A stretch of DNA of 64,000 bases from Pseudisothecium myosuroides (taxonomy: Eukaryota > Streptophyta > Bryopsida > Hypnales > Lembophyllaceae): NCBI GenBank assembly GCA_951799445.1, contig OX637287.1:39027724-39091723 (forward strand), written 5' to 3'. The number at the start of each line of letters is the position of its first letter. Position 1 is the first letter of the stretch. A model generated the notes under the pieces. It searched no databases, was not told the DNA's origin, and saw only the letters and a program-made list of their open reading frames with translations. Positions 62,733-64,000 of the stretch are shown here, one piece after another. The translations under genes were made by a program, and so were the position numbers.

Positions 62733-63064
62733 GGGATTAAATAAAAAATTTGCAAAATTAATGTATATGTGTCATTTGCTTGCGTTCTTTGATTTGCCAA
62801 GAAGCCTTCATCGAGGAAGAATGCACGGACTTTGTTTCTTGGCATTTCAACTTATGGTGTAAAAATTATTGAATTTTGAAGCTTTTATGAATTAAAAACT
62901 TAGAAAATTAATTTTACTTTTATTTTTATTTTCATTATAGTGTGACGATGACAATGACACATGGCACGCTATTTTAAAACTATTATTATTTGACATTCAT
63001 AATTAAATAATTTTTCTAAGTTGCATTTTATATAATTAATCTTCAATTTTTTTGAAAACTATAT

Positions 63065-63090
63065 TTAACCCCTAGTCCTTGAGGGGTTAA
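63065..63090. mobile_element. 26-bp minimal TTAA...TTAA palindromic remnant
   Basis: TTAA, CCCCTAG, four intervening bases, TGAGGGG and TTAA occur in immediate succession. This looks like both termini of a TTAA element with the whole interior removed, or a footprint of end-joining. Confidence 0.5.
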
Positions 63091-63499
63091 GTAAAAGAAT
63101 TGCAAAATTAATGCATAGAACAATATAATAATTGACAAGAGATAAAGGAAAATTATAGACAAGAACAAAAGAAAGAAGGAAGAAAATATATTTGAATATA
63201 TTTGAATATATATGATAGAAGTTGGCAGATTTATTCCTCAGATTGTGTGGATAAAGTAAAACAGAAATATCTTAGATGTCAAAGATTAAAATTCCATTGG
63301 GTCATTAGTGGCGCAAGACGTTAAACCAATCCCACAAAGTGAAACCAACAGGATGAGTTTTGTGTTCTCGGCGGGGATAAAAGTAAAAAAAAAACTCTAC
63401 CGTGCATAGGATTTTTTTATTTTTTTTATTTTTTATTTTTTGACACAAGCGTGTTGAAAAACACACTGCAGGGGGTTTCTTTCAGGTAGAGTGGCTAAT

Positions 63500-64000
63500 T
63501 TCAACACAACCTGTCGCCACCAAGTATCGAAATCGCAACCACGCCATTCGGTTTGGGTATCTTTCCACCATCATCCGGTAGTTTAGGGTCATCTCGGACC
63601 AGCATAGGGTATTTCCTAACCCAACTAATTTGGGACCTCTGATTGCAAATATGAATTCAGAATTTGAAAAAAAATAAAAAAAAATAAAAAATTGTGGCAA
63701 ACAAAAAATCCCTGCGTTTTCCCCCGGATAAGTAAATCGAGCCTGCTGGTCTCACTAACGTCCCCCATTGGTGGCCTGGTGTGCGGGCCTTGTCCCATTC
63801 AGGCGAACCAGTGCAGGGAACGAGAAGGCGTGGGAACACGAGAGGGAACGTCACTGAGACTGATTCTCCGCTGTTTTTTGGGTTTTAGGGTTTCACGCTT
63901 TGGTCCTGGAATGAAACTTTGGTTGCATTTGGAAATGCGGAAGTGCGAACGTCTGATTTTTTAGAGGCGCAGCACGAGCGGAAGATTGTTGACCGGGAGA
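63500..64000 (+). promoter_or_regulatory. GC-richer right edge, possible 5' region of a gene outside the window
   Basis: From about 63720 the composition becomes clearly richer in G and C than the preceding 15 kb. A telo-box-like TTTTAGGGTTT stands at about 63883-63893, an element often found near plant transcription starts. No coding exon can be supported before the window ends. Confidence 0.25.

Noticed and set aside
1..64000. CRISPR arrays, bacterial operons or tRNA/rRNA genes
   Set aside because: I found no regularly spaced direct repeats with unique spacers, no prokaryotic gene organisation, and no cloverleaf or rRNA sequence that I could recognise by eye.

Overview
This window looks like nuclear DNA of a land plant. 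The genes have many introns with GT-AG junctions, there is a short interstitial array of the plant telomere repeat (TTTAGGG), and the two recognisable gene types are plant ones: a NAT11/12-type nucleobase-ascorbate transporter and an RSL-type bHLH transcription factor. Both proteins differ noticeably from the flowering-plant forms I know, so a non-seed plant (bryophyte, lycophyte or fern) is my weak preference. Two of the MITE-like ends (CACTACAA..., TTCCCTCC...) also occur in flowering plants, so the lineage stays open.

Layout. At 1-2340 lies the 5' half of a broken NAT copy on the minus strand, running off the left edge. At 5796-9936 (plus strand) is a five-exon bHLH gene of the RSL (ROOT HAIR DEFECTIVE SIX-LIKE) type. 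At 15826-23025 (minus) is an intact ten-exon NAT gene encoding 812 aa. At 37458-45149 (minus) is a second intact ten-exon NAT gene encoding 664 aa. The three NAT copies have the same orientation and the same exon phases, so they are a tandem family. Introns align between the fragment and the 812-aa gene but not between the two intact genes, so the fragment and the 812-aa gene separated most recently. About 45 kb, chiefly 9.9-15.5, 23.7-36.9 and 46.4-63.4 kb, is AT-rich and has no gene I can recognise.

Most identifiable structure in the gene-poor DNA is non-autonomous DNA transposons. The dominant type has ends of the form TTAA-CCCCTAAA...TTTAGGGG-TTAA. At least twelve copies in several size families are present. 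Two of them sit inside other repeats whose sibling copies in this window preserve the unfilled site with a single TTAA. This is the signature of precise TTAA target duplication, the hallmark of the piggyBac superfamily, which is not a usual component of described plant genomes. Several families share a block with an ACGGTTA core at a nearly constant 83-94 bp from one end. No transposase is encoded here. Other elements are a TA-duplicating MITE family (four copies, one with an empty site in the window), one hAT-like, one CACTA-like and several unassigned inverted-repeat elements.

The two NAT genes should make paralogous membrane carriers for nucleobases or related substrates. They differ mainly in their cytosolic N-terminus: the 812-aa protein carries an RDT-rich octapeptide array that the other lacks. 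Intron 1 of the 812-aa gene is a tandem array whose units each carry a decayed copy of the end of exon 1 with its splice donor. I see no functional link between the bHLH gene and the NAT genes beyond proximity.
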